Positions 15,650 through 26,072 of a DNA stretch of 64,000 bases are shown piece by piece. Position numbers and translations under genes: made by a program. Below the pieces are notes generated by a model. The model was not told the origin of the DNA and made no database searches. It saw only the letters and a list, made by a program, of their open reading frames with translations. Source of the stretch: Brevibacterium jeotgali (GTDB lineage Bacteria > Actinomycetota > Actinomycetes > Actinomycetales > Brevibacteriaceae); NCBI RefSeq assembly GCF_900169175.1, contig NZ_FXZM01000012.1, positions 1 to 64,000 on the forward strand, read 5' to 3'. Numbering within the stretch: the first letter of the stretch is position 1; every line of letters begins with the position of its first letter.

Positions 15650-18600
15650 CAGCGGTCGAAGACCCGGTCGAGGAGCTCTGCCTGTTCCTTGTCATGGATG
15701 CTCTTGAGACCCGTCGCTGTCGACGCGGACGCAGTCCGCGCGACGACGCGCAGCGCCCGGCCGTCCAGGTGCTCCGGCAGGTGCGTGTGCATGAACGGCC
15801 ACCCGCCCTGGTTCTCCGGCTCCTCCTGTGCCCAGACGACCTCGGCCTCGGCCGGATACTGCGAGAGCACCTCGCGGATGGACTCGTCGTCGAGCGGGTA
15901 CAGCTGCTCGAACCGGACGATCGCGGTGCGGGTGTCCTCACGCTTCTTCTGCGAGGCCACGAGCTCCCAGTAGAGCTTGCCGGACACCAGGACGACGCGG
16001 TCGACCGTGCCGGCGTCGACGTCCGGGTCCGCGATGACGGGCCGGAACGTGCCGGAGGTGAACTGCTCGACCGAGCTGCCGGCCGCCTTGAGGCGCAGCA
16101 TCGACTTCGGCGTGAAGACGATGAGCGGGCGCTTGATGTCCGCGTGCGCATGACGACGCAGCAGGTGGAAGTACGACGCACCGTCCGCCGGGTTCGCGAT
16201 CGTCATGTTGTCCTGCGCGGCGAGCTGCAGGAAGCGTTCGATGCGGGCCGATGAGTGGTCCGGTCCCTGTCCCTCGTAGCCGTGCGGCAGGAGGAGCACG
16301 ATGCCGGACGTCTGCATCCACTTCTGCTCAGAGGACGAGATGAACTCGTCGATGATCGTCTGCGCGCCCTGCATGAAGTCGCCGAACTGCGCCTCCCACA
16401 GGACCATCGCCTCGGGGCGCTCGACGGCGTAGCCGTACTCGAAGCCCATCGCGGCGTACTCGCTCAGCAGCGAGTTGTAGATCCAGAAGCGCGCCTGCTC
16501 GTCGGAGAGATTGGCGAGCGGGGTCCACTCGTTGCCGTTGGTGTTGTCGACGAGCACGGCGTGGCGCTGGGTGAACGTGCCGCGGCGGGTGTCCTGGCCG
16601 GACACGCGGACCGGGACGCCCTCGTACAGCAGCGAGCCGAATGCCAGCAGCTCCGCGAAGCCCCAGTCGATGCCGCCGGACCGCGTCATCTCCTTGCGCT
16701 TCTCCAGGAGGCTGCGCAGCTTCTTGTGAATGGTGAAGCCTTCGGGGATGTCCATGAAGGAATCGCCGATCCGCTCGATGAGCTCCTGCGGCACGGCCGT
16801 CTCCGGCTTCGTGCGGCCCTCGATCGTACGAGTGCTCTGACGGTGACCGAACGCGGAGTCCGTCTGCGGCCCCTCGTTCTCCGCCTCCTTCGTCTCTGCG
16901 AATGCGGACTCCAGCTTCGACTGGAAGTCGGCCAGCGCGTCCTTCGCCTCTTCCTCCGTGATGCGCTTCCGCCCCACGAGCGATTCGGTGTAGAGCTTGC
17001 GCACGGTCGACTTCTGGTCGATGAGGGAGTACATGACCGGCTGCGTCATCGACGGATCGTCGCCCTCGTTGTGACCGCGGCGGCGGTAGCACACGAGGTC
17101 GATGACGATGTCGCGGTTGAAGGCCTGGCGGTACTCGAAGGCCAGCTGCGCCGCGCGGTAGACGGCTTCCGGGTCGTCGCCGTTCACGTGGATGACCGGT
17201 GCGCTGATGATCTTCGCGACATCGGTCGAGTAGAAGGACGATCGGGCCGATGCCGGGGGAGTCGTGAAGCCCACCTGGTTGTTGATGACCACGTGGATCG
17301 TGCCGCCCGTGCGGTAGCCGCGCAGCTCGGAGAGGTGCAGCGTCTCCGCCACCACGCCCTGGCCGGCGAAGGCCGCGTCCCCGTGCACGAGCACGGGGAG
17401 GACGGGGAACCCGGTCTGGTTCGGGTCGAGGATGTCCTGCTTGGCGCGGGCCACGCCTTCGAGTACGGGGTTGACCGTCTCGAGGTGGCTGGGGTTCGCC
17501 GCGACGTACACCTTCGTGGAGTTGCCGTCGGGAGAGGTGAACGAGCCGTTGGTGCCCAGGTGGTACTTCACGTCGCCCGACCCCTGGACGGCGCCCGGGT
17601 CCGGGATGCCCTCGAACTCGCTGAAGACCTGTGCGTAGGACTTCCCGGCGATGTTCGTGAGCACATTCAGCCGGCCGCGGTGAGCCATGCCGACGGTGAC
17701 CTCGTCCATCCCGGAGTCCGCGGCCTGGTTGAGGATCTCGTCCAGCAGGACGATCGTCGATTCGCCGCCCTCCAGAGAGAAGCGCTTCTGGCCGATGTAC
17801 TTGGTCTGGAGGAAGGTCTCGAAGGCCTCTGCCGCATTGAGGCGGCCGAGGATGTGGCCGTGCTCCTCGCGCGTGAGCTCCTGGATCGGATTCTCGAGCT
17901 TCGACTGGAACCAGCGGCGCTGCTCCGGATCCGCGATGTGCATGTACTCGATGCCGGTGGTGCGGCAGTAGGAGTCGCGGAGGATCCCGAGGATGCTGCG
18001 CAGCGGCAGCAGTCGTGCGTCGCCCAGACCGCCGGTGGGGAACTCGCGCTCGAGGTCCCACAGCGTGAGTCCGTGGGTGTTGATGTCCAGGTCCGGATGG
18101 GTGCGCTGACGGTAGACCAGCGGGTCGATGTTCGCCATCAGGTGACCGCGGGCGCGGTAGGCATCGATGAGTTCGATGACGCGCGCGGTCTTGTTGATGT
18201 CGTCGTAGTCGTCCGCGGAGACGTCGGGGACCCAGCGGACCGGCTCGTACGGCAGGCGCAGCGAGGCGAAGATGTCGTCGAAGAACCCGTCTTCTCCCAG
18301 GAGGAAGCTGTGGATGAGCTTGAGGAACTCGCCGGAGCCGGCGCCCTGGATGACGCGGTGGTCGTAGGTCGAGGTGAGCGTCAGCACCTTCGAGATCGCC
18401 AGACGGTTGATGGTCTCCTGGCTGGAGCCCTGGAACTCGGCCGGGTAGTCGAGCGCACCCACACCGATGATCGACCCCTGGCCGACCGTGAGGCGAGGCA
18501 TGGAGTGCACCGTGCCGATTCCGCCGGGGTTCGTGAGCGACGCCGTCGTGCCGGCGAAGTCGTCGGCGGTCAGCTTGCCATCGCGCCCACGCACGATGAG

Positions 18601-19434
18601 ATCGTCGTAGGCGTCGACGAACGCCTTGAAGGTGAGCGTCTCGGCCTTCTTGATGTTCGGGACGAGCAGGGTGCGCGTGCCGTCCTTCTTCGGGACGTCG
18701 ATCGCGATGCCCAGGTTCACATGCCCCGGCTGCACCATGACGGGCTTGCCGTCCTGGACGTCGTAGTAGACGTTCTGACTGGGGAACTCGCGCAGCGCAC
18801 GCACCATCGCGTACGCGATGATGTGCGTGTAGGAGACCTTCCCGCCGCGTGTTCGCTTGAGATGCGAGTTGATGACGATGCGGTTGTCGATCAGTGCCTT
18901 GGCCGGCAGCGCTCGGACCGACGTGGCGGTGGGGACGGTCAGCGACTCGTCCATGTTGGACGCGATCAGCTTGGCGGGGCCGCGGAGCTTCGTGACGACA
19001 TCCTCGACGTCTTCCGCGACGGCGCTGCGGCGCTCCGGCAGGTTCTCCGCCCCTGCGGACTTCGACTCGGCCTTCACCGTCTCCTCGTCGGCCGTCGACG
19101 GGTTGACGCCGCGGTCGGTCGTCGTGTCCTTGTCGGCGGCGGGCGCGGGCTCCGACGGCTGCTTCGCGGGTGCGGCCTTGGCCGGTGCGGTCTTGGCGGG
19201 CGCCGACGTCTTCGCAGGTGCCGCCTTCGCGCTCGAGGCGGACTCGCCCTTGCCCGAGGAGGGGGCCGTGCGCGCGCCATTGGCCGATGCGCCGCCCTCC
19301 GCTTCGAACTTCTCGAACACCGGCCACCAGGACTTGTCGACGGAGTTCTTATCGGACTTGTACTGCTCGTACATTTCCTCTACCAGCCACTGGTTCGACC
19401 CGAAGTCGGACGCTGCGGTCGTGGGGGTGTTCAT
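15649..19434 (-). CDS. kgd: Multifunctional 2-oxoglutarate dehydrogenase E1/E2-like component, alpha-ketoglutarate decarboxylase
   Basis: 1261 aa. Order of parts: N-terminal E1 segment SNQWLVEEMYEQYKSDKNSV; an Ala/Pro/Lys-rich linker (about 40-115); an E2-type acyltransferase domain (about 120-350) ending in STYDHRVIQGAGSGEF with the catalytic His; then the ThDP-binding E1 domains with GMAHRGRLNVLTNIAGKS, GDAAFAGQGVV and INNQVGFTTPP. This actinobacterial fusion lacks a lipoyl domain and works with LpdA and the pyruvate dehydrogenase E2 to make succinyl-CoA in the TCA cycle; FHA protein GarA/OdhI restrains it in related species. ATG 19434 begins the conserved part. A -10-like TATAGA lies upstream. 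Confidence 0.96.
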   Translation of the reverse strand: MNTPTTAASDFGSNQWLVEEMYEQYKSDKNSVDKSWWPVFEKFEAEGGASANGARTAPSSGKGESASSAKAAPAKTSAPAKTAPAKAAPAKQPSEPAPAADKDTTTDRGVNPSTADEETVKAESKSAGAENLPERRSAVAEDVEDVVTKLRGPAKLIASNMDESLTVPTATSVRALPAKALIDNRIVINSHLKRTRGGKVSYTHIIAYAMVRALREFPSQNVYYDVQDGKPVMVQPGHVNLGIAIDVPKKDGTRTLLVPNIKKAETLTFKAFVDAYDDLIVRGRDGKLTADDFAGTTASLTNPGGIGTVHSMPRLTVGQGSIIGVGALDYPAEFQGSSQETINRLAISKVLTLTSTYDHRVIQGAGSGEFLKLIHSFLLGEDGFFDDIFASLRLPYEPVRWVPDVSADDYDDINKTARVIELIDAYRARGHLMANIDPLVYRQRTHPDLDINTHGLTLWDLEREFPTGGLGDARLLPLRSILGILRDSYCRTTGIEYMHIADPEQRRWFQSKLENPIQELTREEHGHILGRLNAAEAFETFLQTKYIGQKRFSLEGGESTIVLLDEILNQAADSGMDEVTVGMAHRGRLNVLTNIAGKSYAQVFSEFEGIPDPGAVQGSGDVKYHLGTNGSFTSPDGNSTKVYVAANPSHLETVNPVLEGVARAKQDILDPNQTGFPVLPVLVHGDAAFAGQGVVAETLHLSELRGYRTGGTIHVVINNQVGFTTPPASARSSFYSTDVAKIISAPVIHVNGDDPEAVYRAAQLAFEYRQAFNRDIVIDLVCYRRRGHNEGDDPSMTQPVMYSLIDQKSTVRKLYTESLVGRKRITEEEAKDALADFQSKLESAFAETKEAENEGPQTDSAFGHRQSTRTIEGRTKPETAVPQELIERIGDSFMDIPEGFTIHKKLRSLLEKRKEMTRSGGIDWGFAELLAFGSLLYEGVPVRVSGQDTRRGTFTQRHAVLVDNTNGNEWTPLANLSDEQARFWIYNSLLSEYAAMGFEYGYAVERPEAMVLWEAQFGDFMQGAQTIIDEFISSSEQKWMQTSGIVLLLPHGYEGQGPDHSSARIERFLQLAAQDNMTIANPADGASYFHLLRRHAHADIKRPLIVFTPKSMLRLKAAGSSVEQFTSGTFRPVIADPDVDAGTVDRVVLVSGKLYWELVASQKKREDTRTAIVRFEQLYPLDDESIREVLSQYPAEAEVVWAQEEPENQGGWPFMHTHLPEHLDGRALRVVARTASASTATGLKSIHDKEQAELLDRVFDR

Positions 19435-19447
19435 TGGCACGGCGTGA

Positions 19448-21061
<1,614 letters not shown>

Positions 21062-21183
21062 CGGTGTGAGGTCGACGGCGGATGACGGCGCCCGCACGTG
21101 AGGAGCTCAGACCTGTCTGTGAACGTCACCGGGTGGGATCCTTTCGTCCTCGTCGGGGCGATTCGCGGTATAGGATCTTCTCC

Positions 21184-21285
21184 ATGACGAGTGACAGTCC
21201 GTGCCGGCGTGAAGCCGGCATCCCCGTTCTGACCTCCCCACCGGCCCTCGGCCGCTGCGCATCCTCCCGGGGAGGGGTCGTCTGA
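21184..21285 (+). CDS. Putative 33-codon leader ORF upstream of the CNNM gene
   Basis: ATG at 21184, stop at 21283-21285, one base before the next gene's ATG (21287). A TAGGAT box (21171-21176, as TATAGGAT) ends seven bases upstream, the same spacing as at the leaderless marR gene, so ribosomes would start here on a leaderless RNA. The encoded peptide has no known match by eye (MTSDSPCRREAG at the start) and contains a 7-bp hairpin within its DNA (TGCCGGC/GCCGGCA). It could couple or attenuate translation of the transporter. Not proven to be made. Confidence 0.35.
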   Translation: MTSDSPCRREAGIPVLTSPPALGRCASSRGGVV

Positions 21286-21286
21286 C

Positions 21287-22654
21287 ATGGAGTGGTTCCT
21301 CCTCCTGCTCGCCCTCCTCATGATCATCGGCAACGGATTCTTCGTCGCCGCCGAATTCTCTCTCCTGACACTCGACAAGCACACCGTCGATGCCGCCGTG
21401 GCGAAGAAGGTCCCCTTCTCCGTCACCATCCAGAAGGCGACGAAGCAGCTCTCGACCCAGCTGTCGGCGGCGCAGGTGGGCATCACCATCACCGCGCTCA
21501 TGACCGGTTACCTCATGCAGCCGTCTGTCGGCGCACTGGTCTCTCCACTCCTGGTCGATCTCGGGCTGCCACAGTCACTCGCCGCCGGCGTCGCGCTGGG
21601 CTTCGCGCTCGTGGTGTCGACGATGCTGTCGATGGTGATCGGCGAGCTCGTGCCGAAGAACCTGGCGATCTCGTCACCGATGCAGGCCGCACGGATCGCA
21701 GTGCCCTTCCAGTACGTCTTCTCGATCGTGTTCAAGCCGATCATCGCCGTCCTCAACGGCACCGCGAACAGGGCCCTCATCTCGATGGGGATCGAGCCCC
21801 AGGAAGAGGGCGCCGCCGGTCGCTCGCCGGAAGAGCTGACCGCGCTCGTCCGGCACTCCGCAGACGAGGGGAAGATGGCCGAGCAGACCGCTGATCTGCT
21901 CGAGCGGACCCTGAGCTTCTCCCAGCGCACGGCGGAGGACGTCATGACTCCGCGGACCCGCATGGTGAGCGTCACGAAGGACTCCATCGCCGCCGACATC
22001 GTCGATGTCGCGCGGCGCACCGGCTACTCGCGCTTCCCTGTGGTGGGGGAGTCGCTCGATGACATCGTGGGGGTCGTCCACATCAAGTCCGCACTGTCCG
22101 TCCCGTTGGACAACCGGCAGGACGCCTACGCCGGAGGCCTCATGACAGAGGTGGCGCAGGTGCCGGAGACGCTGCCGCTGGATCGGCTGCTGCTGCGTCT
22201 GCGGTCGCGCTCGACCCAGATGGTGGTGGTGGTCGACGAGTATGGCGGCACTGCGGGAGTCGCCACGCTCGAAGACGCCGTCGAAGAGCTGGTGGGTGAG
22301 GTCGCCGATGAGCACGACCGCCTGCGCGTGACGGTCCGACCCGCCCGCGACGGCACCTGGATCGTGCCCGGACGCCTCCGACCGGACGAGGTCACATCCA
22401 TCGTGGGCCTCGAGGTCCCCGAGAACGCCGACTACGAGACGGTGGCGGGATTCATGATGCTGGAACTCGGACGCATCCCTGAAGACGGTGACGAAGCGCG
22501 GATCGACGGCGCCCGCATCGTCGTCGAGCGGATGCACGGCAGGCGCGTCGAGCGCCTGCGCATCATCCCCGACTACCTCGTCCACGATCGCCTCCGGGGG
22601 CGCGCCGCCGTCGGATCCGGGTCCGCGCCAGCGGGTGGGGGTGACGGCCGATGA
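21287..22654 (+). CDS. CNNM/HlyC-CorC family membrane protein with CBS and CorC domains
   Basis: 455 aa. DUF21/CNNM membrane domain (residues about 1-190): four helices with GNGFFVAAEFSLLTLDK and VIGELVPKNLAIS; CBS pair (about 205-330) with MTPRTRMVSVTKD and VVVDEYGGTAGVATLEDAVEELVGEV; C-terminal CorC_HlyC domain (about 345-430). Family members transport or regulate Mg2+/Co2+ at the plasma membrane. It overlaps the next gene by ATGA. Gene order guaB1-CNNM-CNNM matches Rv1843c-Rv1842c-Rv1841c. A leader ORF ends just upstream. Confidence 0.92.
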   Translation: MEWFLLLLALLMIIGNGFFVAAEFSLLTLDKHTVDAAVAKKVPFSVTIQKATKQLSTQLSAAQVGITITALMTGYLMQPSVGALVSPLLVDLGLPQSLAAGVALGFALVVSTMLSMVIGELVPKNLAISSPMQAARIAVPFQYVFSIVFKPIIAVLNGTANRALISMGIEPQEEGAAGRSPEELTALVRHSADEGKMAEQTADLLERTLSFSQRTAEDVMTPRTRMVSVTKDSIAADIVDVARRTGYSRFPVVGESLDDIVGVVHIKSALSVPLDNRQDAYAGGLMTEVAQVPETLPLDRLLLRLRSRSTQMVVVVDEYGGTAGVATLEDAVEELVGEVADEHDRLRVTVRPARDGTWIVPGRLRPDEVTSIVGLEVPENADYETVAGFMMLELGRIPEDGDEARIDGARIVVERMHGRRVERLRIIPDYLVHDRLRGRAAVGSGSAPAGGGDGR

Positions 22655-23709
22655 GTGACTGGCTGGGACTCGTCTGGTTGGTCCTCCTGCTGCTGGCCAA
22701 TGCCTTCTTCGTCGCCGCCGAGTTCGCCGTCATGGCTGCGAAGCGCTCGCAGATCGAACCGTTCGCGGCCGAGGGGCGCAAGGCCGCCAAGACGACGCTC
22801 TACGCGATGGAGCACGTCTCTCTCATGCTGGCCGTGTGCCAGCTGGGCATCACGGTGTGCTCACTGCTCATCGGCAATATCGCCGAACCCGCGATCCACC
22901 ACCTCCTGGCGGGACCGTTGAACGCGCTGGGGATCCCGGCGTCACTGTCGGGAGTCCTCTCCTTCGTCCTGGCGCTCTCCATCGTCACGTACCTGCACGT
23001 CGTCGTGGGCGAGATGATCCCGAAGAACATCGCGATCGCGACGTCGCAGCAGGCCGCGATGCTCCTTGCGCCGCCGCTCGTGTTCCTGGGACGCATGCTG
23101 ACGTTCGTCATCCACCCCATGAACTCGTTCGCGAACTGGGTGCTGCACCGTCTGGGGGTCGAGCCCCGCGAGGAGGTGAACGCCTCCTACACCGTGGAGG
23201 AGGTCCAGTCGATCGTCGCGGAATCGCACCGGGAGGGGCTGCTGGAGGACGAATCCGGCCTGCTGAAGGGCGCGCTGGAATTCTCCGACAAGGCAGTCGA
23301 AGACGTCATGGTCCCGCGCGATGAGCTCGTGACGATCGAGCCGACGGCGACCCCGGAGCAGATCGAGAGCCTCATCGGCAGGATCGGCTTCTCCCGCTTC
23401 ATCGTCACCGACGACGGGGGTCGCCCGGACGCCTACCTCCACATCAAGGACCTGCTCTACGCGGACAATGAGCAGGACTACCGTGCCCCGGTCCAGGAGC
23501 GGAGGTTCCGTTCGATGACCTCGGTGACCGCCGACGCGGAGATCGAGGATGCACTGCAGGAGATGCAGTACGCTGGCAGCCACGTGGCGCGCGTGCTCGA
23601 TCGTTCGGGGGAGCCCGTGGGCGTGATCTTCCTGGAGGACGTCCTCGAAGAGCTCGTCGGTGAGGTCGACGACGCCATGCAGAGGAATGCGCGACAGTCC
23701 GGTTCCTGA
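22651..23709 (+). CDS. CNNM/HlyC-CorC family membrane protein, short form without CorC domain
   Basis: 352 aa, with the same membrane domain (LLLANAFFVAAEFAVMAAKRSQIEP, VVGEMIPKNIAIATSQ) and CBS pair (VMVPRDELVTIEPTATPE, VGVIFLEDVLEELVGEVDD) but stopping right after the CBS part. It therefore lacks the CorC_HlyC C-terminal domain that its neighbour has. The ATGA overlap and relatedness suggest the two form a heteromeric complex (inference). Mg2+ homeostasis is the likely theme. Confidence 0.9.
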   Translation: MSDWLGLVWLVLLLLANAFFVAAEFAVMAAKRSQIEPFAAEGRKAAKTTLYAMEHVSLMLAVCQLGITVCSLLIGNIAEPAIHHLLAGPLNALGIPASLSGVLSFVLALSIVTYLHVVVGEMIPKNIAIATSQQAAMLLAPPLVFLGRMLTFVIHPMNSFANWVLHRLGVEPREEVNASYTVEEVQSIVAESHREGLLEDESGLLKGALEFSDKAVEDVMVPRDELVTIEPTATPEQIESLIGRIGFSRFIVTDDGGRPDAYLHIKDLLYADNEQDYRAPVQERRFRSMTSVTADAEIEDALQEMQYAGSHVARVLDRSGEPVGVIFLEDVLEELVGEVDDAMQRNARQSGS

Positions 23710-23763
23710 CGGTGAGCAGCGGTGAGCGACGGTGAGCAGCACTGTCGCTCCGTGAGAGTCGTA

Positions 23764-23795
23764 ATATCTGCGACACGCCTGTGACGAGCAGATAT
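23764..23795. promoter_or_regulatory. Inverted repeat ATATCTGC-N16-GCAGATAT in the promoter of the carboxypeptidase gene
   Basis: Perfect 8-bp arms (23764-23771 and 23788-23795); the right arm overlaps a second palindrome AGATATATCT (23790-23799). It lies just upstream of the -35 box at 23803. Probably a regulator site, in one of the most AT-rich stretches of the window. Alternatively it could end the upstream transcript, but there is no T-run. Confidence 0.45.
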
Positions 23796-23802
23796 ATCTC
23801 AA

Positions 23803-23833
23803 TTGGACTCTTTTGTAACGTTGTCGTTATAGT
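23803..23833 (+). promoter_or_regulatory. Promoter of the D,D-carboxypeptidase gene
   Basis: TTGGAC (23803-23808) and TATAGT (23828-23833), 19 bases apart (18 if TTATAG is used). A good housekeeping-type promoter with an AT-rich spacer, about 70 bases upstream of the ATG at 23903. Confidence 0.6.
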
Positions 23834-23902
23834 GTTGTGACACGTCGAAGGGGCCCGGTGCGTCAGGCCAGGGCTCGGTTCCGAATCTTTCTGGAGTGAT
23901 GC

Positions 23903-24826
23903 ATGTCCGAGCAGTCCGCCGAGCGGGTCTTCGCCAGCCGCCGCGAACGTCGCATGGCTGAAGAGAACGACCGGCGCTCGTCGCGCTGGATGCCGCGTCG
24001 CAGCGAACCGACTCCTGCTCCGCAGTCTGCAGCCGCGCGTCCGCAGGTGGGCGCGAGTGCCGTCGCATTCCGCGGGTCCGACGGCTCGATCGTCCGTGGA
24101 ATGCGCCGGCGCCGCGCTGTGGCGACGACGGCTCTCACGGGAGTGTCGGTCGCGGGTGCGGCCGCCGCTGTCGTGCTCATCTCCGGCAATGGCGCGGGCC
24201 AGGCGCAGGCGGCAGAGCCGAACGACGACGCCCCGGCACTCAGCGCGCTCGGGTCTGAGGCCGTGTCGGCAGAGGTCCGCGGTGACGCGGATGCCGCCAC
24301 GGGGCGCACCACGTCCGGGTCGGCTCCCAGTGCAGAGGGCGGCAAGGCGCAGGCCGCTGGCCGTTCCATCACGAAGACCGTCCTGCCGGGCTGCTCGGAG
24401 GAAGCGGACTTCGGGGACGCCGGCAATGGAGAGCTGCCGGAATCCTGGATGTGCGATCTGGGCATCGGCGGCCACGAGCTGCGTGCTGACGCGGCGATCT
24501 CCTTCGCGAAGATGAATGCGGCGTACAAGGAGGACACGGGGGAGGACATGGAGATCACGGACTCGTACCGGTCCCTCGAGTCGCAGGTCTCCGTCGCCGG
24601 TCGCAAGCCCGGCCTCGCCGCACGTCCCGGGACGTCCCTGCACGGCTGGGGCATCGCGATCGACTTCGGTGGCGGCGCGGCCACCGCATCCGGGCAGCAG
24701 TACGACTGGCTGGTGAAGCACGGTGCGGAGTACGGCTGGGAGAACCCGGACTGGGCCAAGGCCAGCAAGTACGAGCCCTGGCACTGGGAGTACGTACCGG
24801 CTCGCAAGGACATCAAGGGCGCCTGA
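23903..24826 (+). CDS. Membrane-anchored D-alanyl-D-alanine carboxypeptidase, M15B/VanY type
   Basis: 307 aa. A basic cytoplasmic N-terminus (about 70 residues, SRRERRMAEENDRRSSR), one membrane helix (about 72-94), an Ala/Gly-rich linker with low order (about 98-150), then the M15 peptidase domain. Zinc ligands and base are visible: LHGWGIAIDFGGG (His, Asp) and EPWHWEYVP (His, Glu). Two Cys at the domain start (GCSEE, WMCDL) may form a disulfide outside the cell. M15 enzymes trim the last D-Ala of peptidoglycan stem peptides. The long cytosolic tail is unusual and may bind a divisome or regulatory partner. Confidence 0.88.
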   Translation: MSEQSAERVFASRRERRMAEENDRRSSRWMPRRSEPTPAPQSAAARPQVGASAVAFRGSDGSIVRGMRRRRAVATTALTGVSVAGAAAAVVLISGNGAGQAQAAEPNDDAPALSALGSEAVSAEVRGDADAATGRTTSGSAPSAEGGKAQAAGRSITKTVLPGCSEEADFGDAGNGELPESWMCDLGIGGHELRADAAISFAKMNAAYKEDTGEDMEITDSYRSLESQVSVAGRKPGLAARPGTSLHGWGIAIDFGGGAATASGQQYDWLVKHGAEYGWENPDWAKASKYEPWHWEYVPARKDIKGA

Positions 24827-24956
24827 CGGGCCCGTCCCTCTGGTCCTGGCGTGGTCCAGGACCGCAGCACCCGGATGCTCGGAGCAGCCCCGGATCGAGC
24901 CGTCGATGGAGCGTGTCGGTGATCACTGGAAGCGCCGTGCCTCTGCGTCTCGTCAG

Positions 24957-24987
24957 TTGTGATTCGACGCCCCACCGGTGCTAGTGT
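24957..24987 (+). promoter_or_regulatory. Promoter of tRNA-Arg(CCG)
   Basis: TTGTGA (24957-24962) and TAGTGT (24982-24987) with a 19-base spacer; the tRNA begins 11 bases after the -10 box. Confidence 0.5.
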
Positions 24988-24998
24988 TGGTGTCGCCC

Positions 24999-25071
24999 GC
25001 CCGCGTAGCTCAGTGGATAGAGCGTCTGCCTCCGGAGCAGAAGGTCGTAGGTTCGAATCCTGTCGCGGGCA
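24999..25071 (+). tRNA. tRNA-Arg (anticodon CCG)
   Basis: 73 bases with a full cloverleaf: acceptor GCCCGCG pairs with CGCGGGC, D-arm GCTC/GAGC, anticodon stem TCTGC/GCAGA with loop CTCCGGA (anticodon CCG), T-arm loop TTCGAAT, discriminator A. No CCA is encoded. Decodes CGG. Confidence 0.97.
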
Positions 25072-25079
25072 CGGAATGG

Positions 25080-25120
25080 AGACCCCAGTCAGTGGCCGTC
25101 ACGGCCCGTGGCTGGGGTCT
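25080..25120 (+). terminator. Terminator after tRNA-Arg(CCG)
   Basis: AGACCCCAG (25080-25088) pairs with CTGGGGTCT (25112-25120), nine base pairs, with a further short stem (GCCGT/ACGGC) inside the loop, followed by TCTGCTCTTC, a pyrimidine-rich tail. Confidence 0.7.
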
Positions 25121-25162
25121 TCTGCTCTTCACGGTGAGCGACGAAGGACGTCGGCCTCTACT

Positions 25163-25182
25163 GAACGTTCGTTTGATAGGAT
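25163..25182 (+). promoter_or_regulatory. Promoter and operator-like site of the acyl-CoA gene cluster
   Basis: Palindrome GAACGTTC (25163-25170) directly upstream of a TAGGAT -10 box (25177-25182). The overlap with the promoter suggests control by a TetR-like repressor, as usual for fatty-acid degradation operons. No such regulator gene is in the window. Confidence 0.45.
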
Positions 25183-25263
25183 TCTGCACGGCGGCTCCAG
25201 GGCCGTTGCCGGAACATTCTCGATCCTCTTCGAACCGCGAACCGCGCGTCAGCGAACGGGACT

Positions 25264-25283
25264 GCTGAGCAGAGCTGCTCAGC
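25264..25283. repeat. Near-perfect 20-bp palindrome in the leader of the acyl-CoA cluster
   Basis: GCTGAGCAG-AG-CTGCTCAGC, 9+2+9. Located in the 5' leader between the promoter and the ATG at 25326. It may be a second operator; the tiny loop makes an RNA hairpin less likely. An AGGAGG ribosome site follows at about 25315. Confidence 0.5.
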
Positions 25284-25325
25284 CCCGCATGCACCTGCGC
25301 CGGCTCCATATCCTAGGAGGCGCCC

Positions 25326-26069
25326 ATGGGCGACCTGGTGGTCCGCGCCGACCATGACGGCTGGACGATGCTGACTCTGAACCGTCCCGACAAGCTCAAC
25401 GCGCTGACGGCTGCGCTGTTCGGGCAGCTGCGCGAGCACATCGAAGCACTGCGCGACGACGAGACGATCCGCTGCGTCGTCCTCCGAGGTGCGGGCCGCT
25501 GCTTCTCTGCAGGCCACGACCTCGACGACATCGGGGCCGGTGAGACAGTGCCTTCGCGCGGGTGGCACAGTGAGACCCTGCGCATGCTCGAGAGGCTGCC
25601 TCAGCCGGTCGTCGCGGCCGTGCACGGCCACTGCTACACCGGGGCCCTCGAGGTCGCTCTGGCTGCGGACTTCATCATCGCTGCGAGCGACGCGCAGTTC
25701 GGCGACACCCACGCGCGGTGGGCGCTGACCCCGGTGTGGGGCATGTCGCAGCGCCTCCCTCGACGCGTCGGCACGGCCACCGCGAAGCGGCTGATGTTCA
25801 CGGCGGAGACGATCGATGCGGCGGAGGCCGTGCGGATCGGACTCGCGGAGTCCGCCGTGCCGACGGACGCGTTCGACGGCGAGATCGAGTCACTGGCGGC
25901 CCGGATCGCCGAGCAGTCGCCGTTCAGCCACGCCGCGAACAAGGAGCTGCTCGACGTCACCGACGGGATGCCGCTCGACGCAGGACTGCAGCACGAAGTG
26001 TGGAGGAGCGCCGGGCGCGGCCCGGACGCGCAGGACCGGATCGCCGCCTTCACCCGGAAGAAGGGCTGA
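25326..26069 (+). CDS. Enoyl-CoA hydratase/isomerase-family protein
   Basis: 247 aa crotonase-fold protein. Oxyanion-hole parts are visible: RCFSAGHDLDDIGAG (residues about 58-74) and VHGHCYTGALEVALAADF (about 100-117). Hydrates trans-2-enoyl-CoA in beta-oxidation-type pathways. It is the first gene of a cluster with two acyl-CoA dehydrogenases, spaced by 3 bases from the next gene. Substrate chain type (fatty, steroid or branched) cannot be told from this sequence. Confidence 0.9.
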   Translation: MGDLVVRADHDGWTMLTLNRPDKLNALTAALFGQLREHIEALRDDETIRCVVLRGAGRCFSAGHDLDDIGAGETVPSRGWHSETLRMLERLPQPVVAAVHGHCYTGALEVALAADFIIAASDAQFGDTHARWALTPVWGMSQRLPRRVGTATAKRLMFTAETIDAAEAVRIGLAESAVPTDAFDGEIESLAARIAEQSPFSHAANKELLDVTDGMPLDAGLQHEVWRSAGRGPDAQDRIAAFTRKKG

Positions 26070-26072
26070 TTG

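Noticed and set aside
21062-21286. Mg2+ (M-box) or Mn2+ riboswitch before the CNNM genes
   Set aside because: I could not match the conserved cores of either class. Only a short hairpin and a leader ORF are visible. A covariance search with Rfam models would decide.
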